Origin: Aricia agestis
Lineage: Eukaryota; Arthropoda; Insecta; Lepidoptera; Lycaenidae
Assembly (NCBI RefSeq): GCF_905147365.1
Contig: NC_056428.1
Span: forward strand, 1,518,001 to 1,582,000
Length of the DNA stretch: 64,000 nt
Reading direction: 5' to 3'
In this document: piece by piece, positions 44,534-55,083 of the stretch
How positions within the stretch are numbered: the stretch's first letter is position 1
Layout of the letters: every line of letters starts with the position of its first letter
Notes under the pieces: generated by a model
The model's database searches: none
What the model saw: the letters and a program-made list of their open reading frames with translations, nothing else
What the model was told of the DNA's origin: nothing
Translations under genes and position numbers: made by a program

Positions 44534-45715
44534 TTTAGATGAACGAACTCACAACACTTTTAGATTTATCTAAGTGTGCCCCAAAGCTGTGTACATAATA
44601 TTTAAACTAAAATCCAGCGGAAACCGCACTTTTTCCGGAAATAAAAAGCGTGTATTTTTCGCAAAGTCTACTCTAAATCTGAGTAAATTTTTAAAAATTT
44701 TATTTTATAAAATCAGATACATGATTTGCACTCGCGCCTCGACACGAGCCGCGAGACGCGTCACGAGCCGAGCCACGAGATGCGAGTAAATCTCGTAAGA
44801 TAGGTGGTTTCAGAACCTAGTCGATGTAAACAAAAATATTTTCCAATTCCAATGTAAAGAATATTTTTACAGAAAACTTTTGTGTCCTATCCGGAACCCA
44901 AAGTATCCGTATACCTATCAAACTCGGTCCAGCAAAGGGGAAAACGTGACTACAATTTATTTGGCCACATTATTGTTTACAAGAGCTTTTAATTAAATTA
45001 CGCAACTCAATGGGCACTTTAAAAAATAAATGTAACTGAACCAGTATACATCAAGACGTCACGTTTAATTTGGGAACTGTCTCACAATGGCATTATGCGT
45101 ATTGTGTCATTGTGCTATTGTGCGAAGTTTGCCAACAAACGACAGAAACCACGCGTGATTAATTTTACAAGAGCTCCTAGCGCTCCCTTTAAAAAGCTTT
45201 GTTCATCATGAGTACGTTTTGAATTTGCATTTGAAACCTTGTTTTTTATGAAGCAGACCAGATTGTCGAATTTTTGTTGACTATTATTATTCATTAAAAG
45301 CTCCATATAAGAATCGCTTGTACTGCTCTCAGGTCAATCTCACCGGACTATGTTTGTGAGCCATGTCAGACGGTCAGGTCGGCCTGCCATCAGTCCGTCT
45401 GTAACGATCAGCTTCCTGTATATGGGGCCATAAGTATCAAGTTTGGCTGCAAAATTCTGAATAGTTTTTCATGATCGTCACTTCTCTATTACTCCGAATT
45501 TTGATCATAATATAAAAAGGTGAATAATAACAACACTACCTCCACTTTCTTGCAAAACAGATATTCTATTCCAAAATATTCGGCAAACAAACATAAAAAA
45601 ACATAATATAATATAAGGTCGAATTGAGAAACCTCCTCCTTGTTGGAAGTCTTTTCAAAAATAGAATAATATTCCACATTTCCTTTATTTTTTCGCTCCC
45701 ATTAGTCGTAGTGTA
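44534..45715. other. No gene; Helitron debris
   Basis: 44612-44665 and 44880-44960 are two halves of a decayed H1 copy split by 'ctcgcgcctcgacacgagcc' GC-rich sequence (44730-44790), which itself repeats CACGAG/GCGAGA motifs. 45625-45660 is a piece of the 'cctcctcc...gaagtc' repeat. Confidence 0.4.
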
Positions 45716-45865
45716 ATAAAATATAGCCAATATCTTTCCCCGATAAATGGTATATGGCTAAGGGTAATAGCAGTGAAATAATTTTTCAAATCGGATCAGT
45801 AGTTCCTGAGATTAGCGCGTTCAAACAAACAAACATACTCTTCCGCTTTATAATATTAGTATAGA
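45716..45865 (-). mobile_element. Lep1 Helitron proper, 5' end intact
   Basis: On the minus strand TCTATACTAATATTATAAAG, 'cggaagagtatg', 'tttgtttgaacgcgctaatc', 'caggaactactgatccgatt' and 'tatcggggaaagata', which is the classic Lep1 sequence. Flanked by A on the 5' side (T at 45866 on plus). The 3' end is lost near 45716. Confidence 0.75.
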
Positions 45866-46328
45866 TGTACACGAATAATATTTACTTGGAGTTTTGAGCA
45901 ATCAGAACTTGTTTGACTCTTGGTTTGGCTTGTCTATTATTTAAATCCATTGAATTTATATTGCTGAAGTTATACAAAGCTGTATTTTATATGCTCTTTA
46001 ATTGACAGAATCGGTTTAGCGCGTACAAGCTCTACAATTATAGAATCTGATCTGACGATTTTTGATGGTAAAAACTGATTTTATATGAAGCTGTATATAG
46101 CCAGTTTTTGCCATGGAAAATGCCATGGCAAGTTGATACCTTTATTCTTCCGCGAATAAATTTACTCATACGTAATTATGGCCGACATTATTAAGGTATT
46201 GAAAGTATGCGGCGCGGCGACATGGCTTAGTATTTATCTAGACACTGTACTTTACTACTAGACCTGATCTAGATTTATTGAGGGGATATGACAACACATC
46301 CTATGAATGCGCATTGGTGTATGAGAAA

Positions 46329-46377
46329 ATGCGTGGAAAATTAGCGTTTTTGTGTTTGTTTACTGCAGCGTTTCTCC
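46329..46377 (+). CDS. Putative first coding exon encoding a signal peptide
   Basis: ATG at 46329 (context gaaaATGc) opens MRGKLAFLCLFTAAFL, a textbook secretory signal: two basic residues then an uninterrupted hydrophobic core ending in small residues. Directly after it is CTCC|GTAAGTGC, a consensus donor at 46378-46383, leaving phase 1. Without splicing the frame hits TAG after eight more codons. Signal-peptide first exons with a donor right after the core are common in insect secreted proteins. The frame is open upstream of the ATG, so the start is a choice by context. A possible relative of later exons is the coding-like stretch at 47.5 kb on the same strand, but I could not find the matching phase-1 acceptor. 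The alternative is a decayed gene fragment. Confidence 0.3.
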
Positions 46378-47491
46378 GTAAGTGCTTAGTGTTATTTATA
46401 TAGTGATTTGTATGATTTGTAATGTTAGAGGACTTCGATTACGAGAATTATTTTTTAATCTAGGAGATATGAAGTATTAGATTTTATGCAGCTCTTGTAT
46501 AATAAGTATGTAATAAGATAAGTATGGTAATTAGTAAGTGATTCCTATTCTTTCATATCTCTGTCTCTCTTCTTCACAATCTGTATTAAAGTACCTACGT
46601 ATTTGCCTTTACCGTTTTTGGCTTAGCCTGAATTTTATTTTTCTACCACTTGCTCATTTTTACGAGAACCATTTTTTTTTTAAAAAGAAGTAGAAAAAAT
46701 AATGAGACAACCAGTTCCAATACATTCTCAAACATATTAAGTATAACTTAAAAGAAGTTTAAAAAGTATATAAAAAGTTAGAATCTCATAACCGAAAACA
46801 TAAATATAAAATTAGTTCAGTCTCATTACTTCCCTTCGATATAGATATCTACTTTGTATTGGCAATTCGTTCCAAAGCATTTGCTAACCGAGTTTTAAGT
46901 ACTCGTACTTAGTATGGTCCAAAAGTAATAATTTTGAATTCTATCTCCATAGAAACAAGGTCCTTTGGTTTGTCGTTTGATACTAGCAAGTTAGTAATAC
47001 AATACGCGTTAGTTTGTAAGGATTGTGAGTTGTGCCTTTGTTAATTTCAAAAGTTTCTGATTTAATGTGTCTTAAACTGAAATTCACTCGAACAATAGAG
47101 TGTTATATTTTAATCGTAGGAATTTTTCATTTAATTGTTAGCGTTTTGCATCTTATTGTCTTATCTGAGTTCTTAGAAACCCTATTTTGCTTCATAGTTA
47201 ACCATATCGATCCTTACACACAGATACACCGTATTTAATTTTTTCGTAAATATTTACGTTTTTTATATAAAATCGTTTACAAAACTTTTATGAGTGATTG
47301 ATGATGTTCATAAGATTATCTCACAAGTCACACCAGTTTTCTTTAAATATTTTGGCAATAAGTAATGCGGTTTCACAAAGGGCAATAATCTTCTTAAAAT
47401 CAACTAAAATGTCGAAGGAACCATTTCGGATGATGATCATTAGTCACGAGTTACGTCAATTGAACAAAAACAGTTGACTCAAACAAATTGA
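46378..47491. other. No supported gene; possible intron
   Basis: AT-rich, begins at the donor described at 46378. Frame 47032-47238 is a hydrophobic chance frame (TTG start). No repeat end recognised. Confidence 0.35.
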
Positions 47492-47905
47492 ATGTTCCCA
47501 CAAGGAGGTGAAAATCCAAGGGTAAATATGGGATCAGAGATAATAAATGATCCGGATTAGCAGACACTAAAACGACCCTTGAAATCAAAGACGTAGAGAC
47601 TAAAATCGGTCGAAAGGAAGTTGATATCATTAACAAGAATGGCATTAAAGTTTACAATCAAACTGCAGTATCGAGCGATAAGAATAGATCCGCATGTGTT
47701 CTTTTGATTAATGATATGACTATCACTGGAGGAAGCTGCACAATTGACAGAAAAACTGGTTCCTCTATGTCCAGGAGATAAGGTTGACATTTGCTCGGAT
47801 TATAAGTGTTTGGTTAGTCAAATAAAAAGGTTCACTAATGATGCTCGGGCATCAAATATTCATGCAGTTTTTTCGATTCATTTTGTTACACTTAACGCTT
47901 TTTAG
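47492..47905 (+). pseudogene. Frameshifted coding-like stretch, unknown secreted-type protein
   Basis: Three consecutive plus-strand segments read like one protein. Frame 2 (47492-47557): PRVNMGSEIINDPD, then TAG. Frame 1 (47551-47760): TLEIKDVETKIGRKEVD, IINKNGIKVYNQTAV, ACVLLINDMTITGGSC. Frame 2 again (47759-47905): VPLCPGDKVDICSDYKCL, SNIHAVFSIHFVTLNAF, stop. The first shift is undone by the second, as after two small indels. Cysteines and NxT/NxS-like sites (NQT) would fit a secreted protein. I do not recognise the family. The long minus-strand frames here (47451-47645, 47557-47790) are antisense of this stretch. It may be linked to the signal-peptide exon 1.1 kb upstream. It could also be an old transposon gene. 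Confidence 0.35.
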
Positions 47906-48574
47906 GACGCATCTGCTTACTCTTTGTGATCGACTGCTATTTGTTTATGCGTTTAGATGAATATTGTATGAGGTCTGCATGGTATTAGTTTAAAAGATTT
48001 GGTTTGTCCATTGCGCAAGTATTATTAACACCTTAATATTGACAACAATAACATAAATTAACAAAAAAGACCTAAAAATAACAAGCATTCAAATAGGCTA
48101 ATCGGATTACCGACGCAATGTCTTCAGCATACTAATTATAGGCAGTAGCAAAATCTTTTCTTTTGGCGCATATACCCTACTGCAAATTGCAATACACCAC
48201 CACCTATATAATGTATCTTAAAGCCGCCGTACATAAAAATAAAACTTACAATTTGCTTCAAGAATTATTGCGCGGAACTCTTGGAACTCTTATAGAAAAT
48301 TAATTACCAAAGCAAAGTGAAAAGTGAAATATTCATACCTAATTACTATATTATCATATTGAAAGTAGCATTAAAATTAGTATAATTGGTAATTCGAAAC
48401 GAGGTTCCTCTGCATACCCATTCATGATCTAAATATCATAAATTATTATTATCTAAAACTAGTTTATTTCCTTGAATGCGACCCAATAATTAGTAATTGC
48501 TCACATCCTACGAAACACTAATAAGTAAATACTAATGTTTTTATTATCTGCGTGCATTTATTAAATAGCGCTAT
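47906..48574. other. No gene seen
   Basis: AT-rich, no repeats or frames of note. Confidence 0.4.
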
Positions 48575-48790
48575 CTGATATTGCTGAGATATGCGCGGTC
48601 AGCGCTCGGCCTAGTTTCCACGGCCACCGTACCGCTGCCCCCGAATAAATAACCCTCCTGACGCACAGAGTGTATGGGAATAAGGCTACACTCGCAGGGC
48701 ACGGGCTGTACAAGTTCACTATCTCCCTCATTATCGACCTAACGAATATCTACGGCCGTTGGCCGAGAAATGATGACAAATATTTTAGTA
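48575..48790. promoter_or_regulatory. Isolated GC-rich block, possible regulatory element
   Basis: 'gatatgcgcggtcagcgctc', 'ccacggccaccgtaccgctg', 'acactcgcagggcacgggct' and 'tctacggccgttggccgag' form a GC/CpG-rich island inside AT-rich DNA. No long frame, no repeat match in this window. AATAAATAA at 48640-48648 could act as a weak TATA. Function is a guess. Confidence 0.25.
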
Positions 48791-49685
48791 TGCACACTAG
48801 ATGCACCACGCGGAAATATTTCGCAGGACATGTTTATTATCATTGCTAGAACTTTCGCATGTTTAACCCCTTTAGGTTAAATCTTTATTGGTATGTTTGA
48901 GGTTATGATTTTTAGTATCTACAATTATTTTGTTTGAGCCATCCAATGCGTCAACTATAGTTTAACGATTAACGTTGATTCTGCATTAGTTTTTTTGTTG
49001 GTAAAAAGTTATGGAGAAAATATTTTTTCTGTATATTCACCAACGTTATTGCTTAAACATAAAAATAGAGCAGAAATTACGCGCATACAAAATAACAACG
49101 TCTGAAATAGGTAATCATTTATTAACAGAAAACAAACCTACGTGTACTTAAGCATATTTATGACAATTTAAATGCAGCTATAATGATTTATGGCAATTTA
49201 ATTTCCCAGTGTGGCCACATTGCTCTACATAGAGCTGTAATATATCTGCTCGGTCCGCCTCCCGCTGTCGAGGCTGTTAATAAAAATGTTCGCGAATATT
49301 ATAATGTCTTCCTACGCAATTTATAATGGAGCTATATTTTGTTAGACTGTGTTTATTCGAACTTGATATTTTTAAGCGAAAAGTCTTTAGCAGCTTAAAA
49401 TTTTGAACTCGCGTTAAGAAAAACCTGATTGAAAATTCATAAGATACAATAGGAGCACTCACATTGATAGATAGAGAGAAAAGTAGAGCGTTGGTGCATC
49501 GTAGAATAGTAATATCCTCCTCTGTACCACGCGGTGAAATAATAATATGCTTGTTTCTGTTATTTTCTTTTACTGTTGGAGTATAGAGGAGTGTTTTCAA
49601 AACCTAGAATCTTATAACTTTAATTTTATGCATTTGGTATATTCATATTTTTTTTATTCTTTATATCACCGATATTTTAAATAAC
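48791..49685. other. No gene seen
   Basis: AT-rich. The minus frame 49277-49600 (107 codons) has no motif. 'actagatgcaccacgcgg' near 48797 could be a decayed Helitron 3' edge. Confidence 0.35.
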
Positions 49686-49916
49686 CTAATTATCACAGTT
49701 AACAAGATCCGCATCCGTAATAAGGAAACATTTTATTACTGGAATAGTTGAAATATTAAAATCGTTTGGTATAAATAACTTAATATAAGCAATCAGCAAT
49801 CCGATCCGGGGCCCCGCTGTGTCACCTCCGAAATATTTAATTTCGACAATCGACAGGTTCGGATATTTATGTATCACCTCTAACATTTCATCAGGGTCGG
49901 ATATATTATGTAGCAC
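49686..49916 (-). CDS. Unrecognised protein-like frame
   Basis: 76 codons, containing SDPDEMLEVIHKYPNLS, VEIKYFGGDTAGPRIG and FLITDADLVNCDN, ending at TAA or TAG. Residue use is more balanced than in AT-driven frames nearby. The upstream side is repeat-like (GTAGCACGTGCTAC palindrome, 49910-49923). There is no signal peptide or promoter and I recognise no family. It could be a fragment of a decayed exon. Confidence 0.2.
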   Translation of the reverse strand: MLHNISDPDEMLEVIHKYPNLSIVEIKYFGGDTAGPRIGLLIAYIKLFIPNDFNISTIPVIKCFLITDADLVNCDN

Positions 49917-50572
49917 GTGCTACGGGCCCCACGCGTAGGGGCCCTAGGCTTCAACCTTTGAATAATCGGTGGCTCTAACGTCATGGATGAACTCGGTCAG
50001 CGACTACTGTTTTTTAAGCTCTTGCTGTCCTACGACTGGGCCTCAAAGTCTACAAGTTGTAACTTATCTTATTACTGCAGCAATGTTGTTACACCGTAGT
50101 AACATGCAATGTTAAAAATATATTTATGCAAAGTAAATACAACTATCTACATTTTGTTTAAGCAATTCTGGAAATAAAATTGAAAAAATAGGTTACCATT
50201 TTAGATGAAGACCATTTATTTACAAGTAGTAAGTAAACTGAGGGCTCTGTACCAGAATATTATGCTATGGGCTCTGCGCTAGCTGAATACGGCACTGTAT
50301 TTATTTTATAATATGCCCCACCTACGCGTCTATTGTATAGGCCTAAGTAATCATCTAAGAAAAATGTTGGTACTTTAGGCGTTTTTCTTGCGAGATCTAA
50401 TGATCTCGTATTGGTGTCTCGATTGTATCGTATACGTCTTATATTGTTACTTCTGTTTTAATATTAATTTCTTTATAAATTAATAGAAATTGGATGTTAA
50501 CTGTAACAAGTGGTAGTCAAATGCTTAATTTTGTACAAAATATCGCCCACAACTTTGAATAATCCATACTAA
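49917..50572. other. No gene seen
   Basis: 49910-49955 is GC-rich and palindromic ('gtagcacgtgctac', 'gggccccacgcgtaggggcc'), a type seen in lepidopteran repeats. The rest is AT-rich. Confidence 0.4.
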
Positions 50573-50768
50573 TATTACAAATGCGAAAGTGTGTCTGTCT
50601 GTATGTTACCTCTTCACGCCCAAACCGCTGAACCGATTTTGCTGAAATTTGGTATGGAGATACTTTGAGTCCCGGGAAAGGACATAGGATACTTTTTATC
50701 CCGGAAAAATATACGGTTCCCGCGCGATAAACTAATTTTGGCGCAACGGAGTTGCGGGCGTCATCTAG
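50573..50768 (+). mobile_element. Complete Lep1-like Helitron (H1), best copy
   Basis: A|TCCATACTAATATTACAAAT...CGTCATCTAG|T. The 3' hairpin is CGCAAC-gga-GTTGCG (50742-50756), 8 nt before CTAG (50765-50768). No RepHel frame, so it is non-autonomous. The well-preserved sequence suggests recent activity. It serves as reference for the other copies. Confidence 0.9.
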
Positions 50769-50837
50769 TAATCATAATAAAACGTCTTTTCCTGCGATTA
50801 AATCAGTGCCGAATCTACAGACACGATAGGACATTAA

Positions 50838-50960
50838 GGGCCTGTTTCACCACTTCCTGATAAGTGCCAAATAGGCTATTCCCCACTTAACTTGACAGAT
50901 GAAGTATGGAGTATCTGTCAAAAAAGTTGTGAATAGCCTATTCGCTTCTTTATCAGGCCC
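50838..50960. mobile_element. PIF/Harbinger-like MITE M1, copy 3, right terminus deleted
   Basis: Left end GGGCCTGTTTCACCACTTCC is intact. On the right, where other copies read 'atcaggaagtggtgaaacaggccc', this copy reads 'atcaggccc'. The lost piece lies between two 'cagg' repeats, so replication slippage or microhomology repair removed it. Flanks TAA on the left and TTA on the right. Confidence 0.8.
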
Positions 50961-51945
50961 TTATAATATTATTAGTTTCTATGCAAGACAAAACTGTTAG
51001 CTTTTATCAATTTTTAGAATTTGGTGTACATTTTATTTCAAAAATTAATGTTATTTTAGTTCAAAAATTAATGGAAGCAGGGAAACTTATCTAACACTAA
51101 AGCATTAAGATAGGTTAATGCAAAAATTTAAGTTTCCATTAAGTTGGGACTGAATGATAAAATTTTGTCGCAAAAAGTAATATGTAACAGGATTTGTGTA
51201 AAAACTTTACGACTGATTTAATAGAACTTAATGCCATTTAAAGTAGATTTAAGGAAGAGATAATGAGTTAAGAGCCAATTAATATTTGCATTAAAAAGGT
51301 TATGGTTATTCTAGGTAGAGGCAGGATACGTTAAAGTTACATTATTTAGTGCAGGGTAAAATAATTTATCCAAGAGCGTATCAGACACGCCTTATAGCAA
51401 GGCACCGTAGATATTATGAAATAGAACTATACATGATACTGCGTACTCCCAGATGTTTTAACTTTTATCGCTATGCTAAATGTATCATTGTGCTAAAATA
51501 TAATTTAATATGTTAAGTATGACATGCTTGCTTGAGGTATTTTGATTAAAATGAGTTTGGCATTGGCCGATATGGTATTTTAGCAGTAACATTAAACATC
51601 ACTAAACTCCAAACGACGAATCAAGGCACAAAACTTCAATATTTGTATTAAATTCTATGCCCCGTTTTATTTTTATTTTTGTGTACTATTAAAAAGGTAT
51701 TTTACTCTCTACGGAACCCTCTTTTTAGTCGTATCCTGACAAGCTCTTTTAGTTATTTCAATAGGTACTTGATTGTGTGATACATAAGGTATCATATTAA
51801 AGTATTTGCTAACAGTATACCTTCGGTCCACAGATAGGAATCATCAATTAATATTAACAGATCGGTGCTGCATAAGTTAGGCAATAATCAGCCTTAATCC
51901 CTTTTGGCACGATTTCTTTTTATCTGATGGCTAAACCCAAAAATT
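50961..51945. other. No gene seen
   Basis: AT-rich, no supported feature. Confidence 0.4.
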
Positions 51946-52140
51946 TTAATACGGCAACGGGGCATAACAAAATCAACCGTATTCGAATACAATAAGGTTG
52001 AGATTCGTGGAGTGGCATCAAAGAATAGCTGCACGGTAGCAGATTTGATAAATGATACGAATTCGACACGCGAGCTAAGCTTGGGAATCATGCTGATTAA
52101 ATTTAGGACAACTTGTTCTTTGCATTCATTGGGATATTTT
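51946..52140 (+). CDS. Unrecognised protein-like frame
   Basis: The plus frame after a TGA contains FEYNKVEIRGVASKNSC, TVADLINDTNSTREL and SLGIMLIKFRTTCSL before TGA. It has an NST site and two cysteines, but no start in a good context, no signal peptide and no known family. The antisense frame (51894-52091, minus) covers the same bases. Listed because composition is protein-like; may be chance. Confidence 0.15.
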
Positions 52141-52583
52141 TGACAACGATGTGGGATGAACAGCTTTTATTTTCATTTCAGTTTTGGTAGGTTTTAAAAA
52201 CTATTTCTAAGATTTCTGCAATAATTATTAATAATTCTCATTGGTAGTTAATTTGTCGTTAGACAGTAACGTTCTATAGTTAAAGGTTCAAGGTATGTTT
52301 CACATAACGTGCATCAAATATTATATTAAATAAAAAAAAAACATAGAGCCAAGTATTAAAACATAATTATTATCCTATTAAATTCAATTCGTTTATTTTT
52401 CTAATGCGTGTTATATTCATATGACGTATTTTATTTAGATTTAGTCTCATCACATAGGCCTACTAAAACTATCCTATCTACTATCCTAGGTAAGGTCCTA
52501 TGTAACTCTGTGCAAAAATAAAACTATTTAAAAATGCTTTGAGTTTCAACGACTAGTGACCATAAAAACTTCTATATCTTATA
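52141..52583. other. No gene seen
   Basis: AT-rich, no supported feature. Confidence 0.4.
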
Positions 52584-52776
52584 TCTTTAAACGAGCAATT
52601 CTTGTATATTATATATAATTGGAATCTCGGAATCGGCTACAACATTTTCATGAAATTTAAAAAGTATATAGGGGGTTTCGGGGGCGATAAATCGATCTAG
52701 CTAGGAATCATTTTTAGAAAATGTCATTTTATTCGTGTTTTATCGAATACCGAGCAAAGCTCGGTGAAATAGCTAG
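52584..52776 (+). mobile_element. Complete non-autonomous Helitron, family H2, copy 3
   Basis: A|TCTTTAAACGAGCAATTCTTG...ACCGAGC-aaa-GCTCGGT (52749-52765), 7-nt spacer, CTAG (52773-52776)|T. Very similar in length and sequence to 13337-13528 in the opposite orientation. Confidence 0.85.
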
Positions 52777-53049
52777 TAAACTTAAACCTTGTACATAATA
52801 CAAGGGTAACTATCAATATGACGTTTGCGACTTATAATAATTTTACGAGTGTTAGATCCCGAGACCGCGGTCTAATGTTTGTAAATCGGATTAAACAGTC
52901 GTAAACCTGGCAGCCTCGTTATGGTGAGCTTACGGAGTGACTGTTACACCGAAACGAACGCTCGACTTAAAAGTATTGAATAACATACGTACAATTGTGA
53001 CAATGTCTGTGATAAAACAGAAGGAAATATTGTCACGATAAATTAATTT
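52777..53049. other. No gene seen
   Basis: 52855-52960 is mildly GC-richer ('ccgagaccgcggtc', 'gcagcctcgttatgg') without a frame. Confidence 0.35.
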
Positions 53050-53217
53050 ACGTACATTTTACCGAGATAAAAAGTATCCTATGTTCTTTTTCGGGACTCA
53101 AAGTATCTCCATACAAAATTTCAGCAAAATCTGTTCAGTGGTTTGGGCGTGAAGTACCTCTTCACGCCCACATACAGACAGACAGACTTATATCGCATCG
53201 CATTTATATAATATGGA
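53050..53217 (-). mobile_element. Lep1-like Helitron (H1) with inverted insertion
   Basis: 'accgagataaaaagtatcct', 'ttcagcaaaatctgttcag', 'cgcatttatataatatgga' then T. At 53146-53170 GGGCGTGAAG-tacct-CTTCACGCCC is a perfect 10-bp-arm palindrome where the family normally has one GGGCGTGAAGAGGTAACAG. Confidence 0.7.
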
Positions 53218-53389
53218 TTACTTAAATCAAGAATAGAAAATTTCCAACAGAAAACATAACATTAGTAGGTACAATACAACATAGTACCGTTTATAAAATT
53301 AAATGGCATTTTAGACGCCTCCAATATGATCCTAATTTGATGGAGACGCCGCTAAAATGTTGCTAACTTTCAGTGCCATAGGCGTCAGC

Positions 53390-53715
53390 ACAGAACGTTA
53401 TTGTTTTGTGGGGGGCAGGTTTCGCCGCGCCGAGTATAATTATTACTCACCTTTATTTTTTATTCTCTTTTTTTATGATTACTTTATTAATTTAGTATTC
53501 TTCTTGTTTGTATTTGTACTATCATAACTTTATCATTATGATGTCACATCTTGGTCCTAGCAGAATATCAGTGCAGCAGTCTTGCTGCTAATGCTGAGCT
53601 GGGTCCATCTTTGGCATCACACAATATAATGATAATTTAATTTTACTTTGTCCTTGTGCGTCTGTTTGTAAATATTGTATTGTGTGATGTGCAAAATAAA
53701 TGTTTCTTATTATTT
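53390..53715 (+). repeat. LINE-like 3' tail with polyadenylation signal and TTATTA tail
   Basis: 'gggggcaggtttcgccgcgc', 'tgatgtcacatcttggtcct', 'cagtgcagcagtcttgctgc', then 'gatgtgcaaaataaatg' and a TTATTATTTATTATTAT tail (53696-53712). The AATAAA followed by a simple tail is typical of a non-LTR retrotransposon end. No protein part remains. Confidence 0.5.
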
Positions 53716-54305
53716 ATTATTATCAGTAGGTCACAATGGTAACGACCACAGAATATGTAACGACAGACTGTAATTGTTATAATATAGAGGTTCTTAGAAA
53801 AACACTTCTCCTTGATAATTGATACTTGATAATTACTACCAATAACAAAAGACGTTACAGTACGGTGTGAACGTAGCTGCGGTCACAAGATCAAATATTT
53901 TACGATACAAATGTATGTAATCAGAGCAAGAGCAGAAACGGTTTAAATCGTCAGGTGTTTTTTAACTTTCAATTAAATATTTACACGTCCATAAAATATA
54001 TTATTCAGATCGTAAACTGTCGCCAACTTTATTGTTTATTTAGCTGTGGATCGTAAAAGTGAGTTTCATAATTGATAATCTTAAAACAGTTATGTAGATA
54101 AGCTTATAATCATAATTCTTAATATTATGCCTTCATGTTATTAAACCGCTAGTTAGTTTTGTATTAGTAGTTACTCTCTTAGGTGTGTTAGTAATAAATA
54201 GTAGCTTGTTTCAAATAATAAACAATAGTCATTAAAATAGAAAGGTACTATGTCTCTATTTATTTTACTACGAAAAATTAAAATTCAGCCAAATTAACAT
54301 TACTC
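53716..54305. other. No gene seen
   Basis: AT-rich, no supported feature. Confidence 0.4.
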
Positions 54306-54385
54306 CATACTCTTTATAAAAGTGAAGGTCTATCTGTCTATCTGTTACCTCTTCACGCCTGTATAGGCGTGAAGAGGTAACAGAT
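54306..54385 (+). mobile_element. Lep1-like Helitron (H1) 5' fragment ending in a perfect palindrome
   Basis: 'ccatactctttataaaagtg', 'gtctatctgtc', then ATCTGTTACCTCTTCACGCC (54340-54359), 'tgtata' and its exact 20-bp reverse complement (54366-54385). The rest of the Helitron is missing, so it breaks off exactly at the fold-back. Confidence 0.85.
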
Positions 54386-54741
54386 GTGAATAAAATCGAA
54401 GTATAGACTTTTTACAAAAACAAAAACCAAACTATTTCACATTAACTTACAAAAAAAAAAAAAAACCTCATACCGAATCCGCAATACGCCAAACAGATAA
54501 TATGTATGTGAAAGATGCGGCCCCCTGCGACTCGTCGTAATATGCGCGTACCTTAAGCGTCTACAATCAAATTACCTTATCTAAGATTGCGAGATTCACA
54601 GTTTAGCTGGCGACATCAAACCTGTCTGCAAATGGGTGAAACCGTCGCAAAGGGACCAAGTAACAAGACTATAGCGGGATGTAGATCTACCCAAAATTAC
54701 ATTTTAATTCAGATAATTTAGTATGATATTATATATAATAT
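54386..54741. other. No gene seen
   Basis: Poly-A run at 54452-54466; 54500-54550 slightly GC-richer. No frame of note. Confidence 0.35.
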
Positions 54742-54773
54742 AGCTAGTAATATATAATTTTATATTACTAGCT
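54742..54773. repeat. Palindrome spanning a Helitron 3' edge
   Basis: AGCTAGTAATATA (54742-54754) and TATATTACTAGCT (54761-54773) are exact inverted copies around 'taattt'. The right arm includes the first bases of the H3 Helitron (CTAG-CT), so 6 bp of transposon end plus 7 bp of flank are mirrored. Confidence 0.85.
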
Positions 54774-55083
54774 GTCCCGGCAAACGTTGTTTTGCCATAA
54801 TATAAAGTATTTCGCACATATTATTTTATTGAAGTGACTAAATAAGTATGTCACCATGGCAACGTCCATCGCTATCCCGTCGCACAAACAATGGTTGCCG
54901 TCAGTCTCGAGTTGTAATAATTTACTATTATTTATTCAACAAATGCACTTATCGATATAAAAAATAGCCATTAGCCGATTGTAAGACCTACTGAATATGC
55001 ATATAAAATTTAGTAAAAATCAGTAAAGCTGTTTCGGAGGTGTACGGTAACTAACATTGTGATACGAGAATTTTATATATAGA
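54768..55083 (-). mobile_element. Complete non-autonomous Helitron, family H3, copy 2
   Basis: Plus reading A|CTAG, 7-nt spacer, GGCAAA-cgttgt-TTTGCC (54779-54796), 'tatgtcaccatggcaacg', 'gctatcccgtcgcac', 'gctgtttcggaggtgtac', 'gatacgagaattttatat', ending ...ATAGA|T. On the minus strand this is 5' TCTATATATAAAATTCTCG to 3' CTAG. The reference for the truncated copies at 33.8 and 59.0 kb. Confidence 0.8.

Noticed and set aside
49277..49600. 107-codon minus frame
   Set aside because: AT-driven composition with no motif and no neighbouring gene signals.
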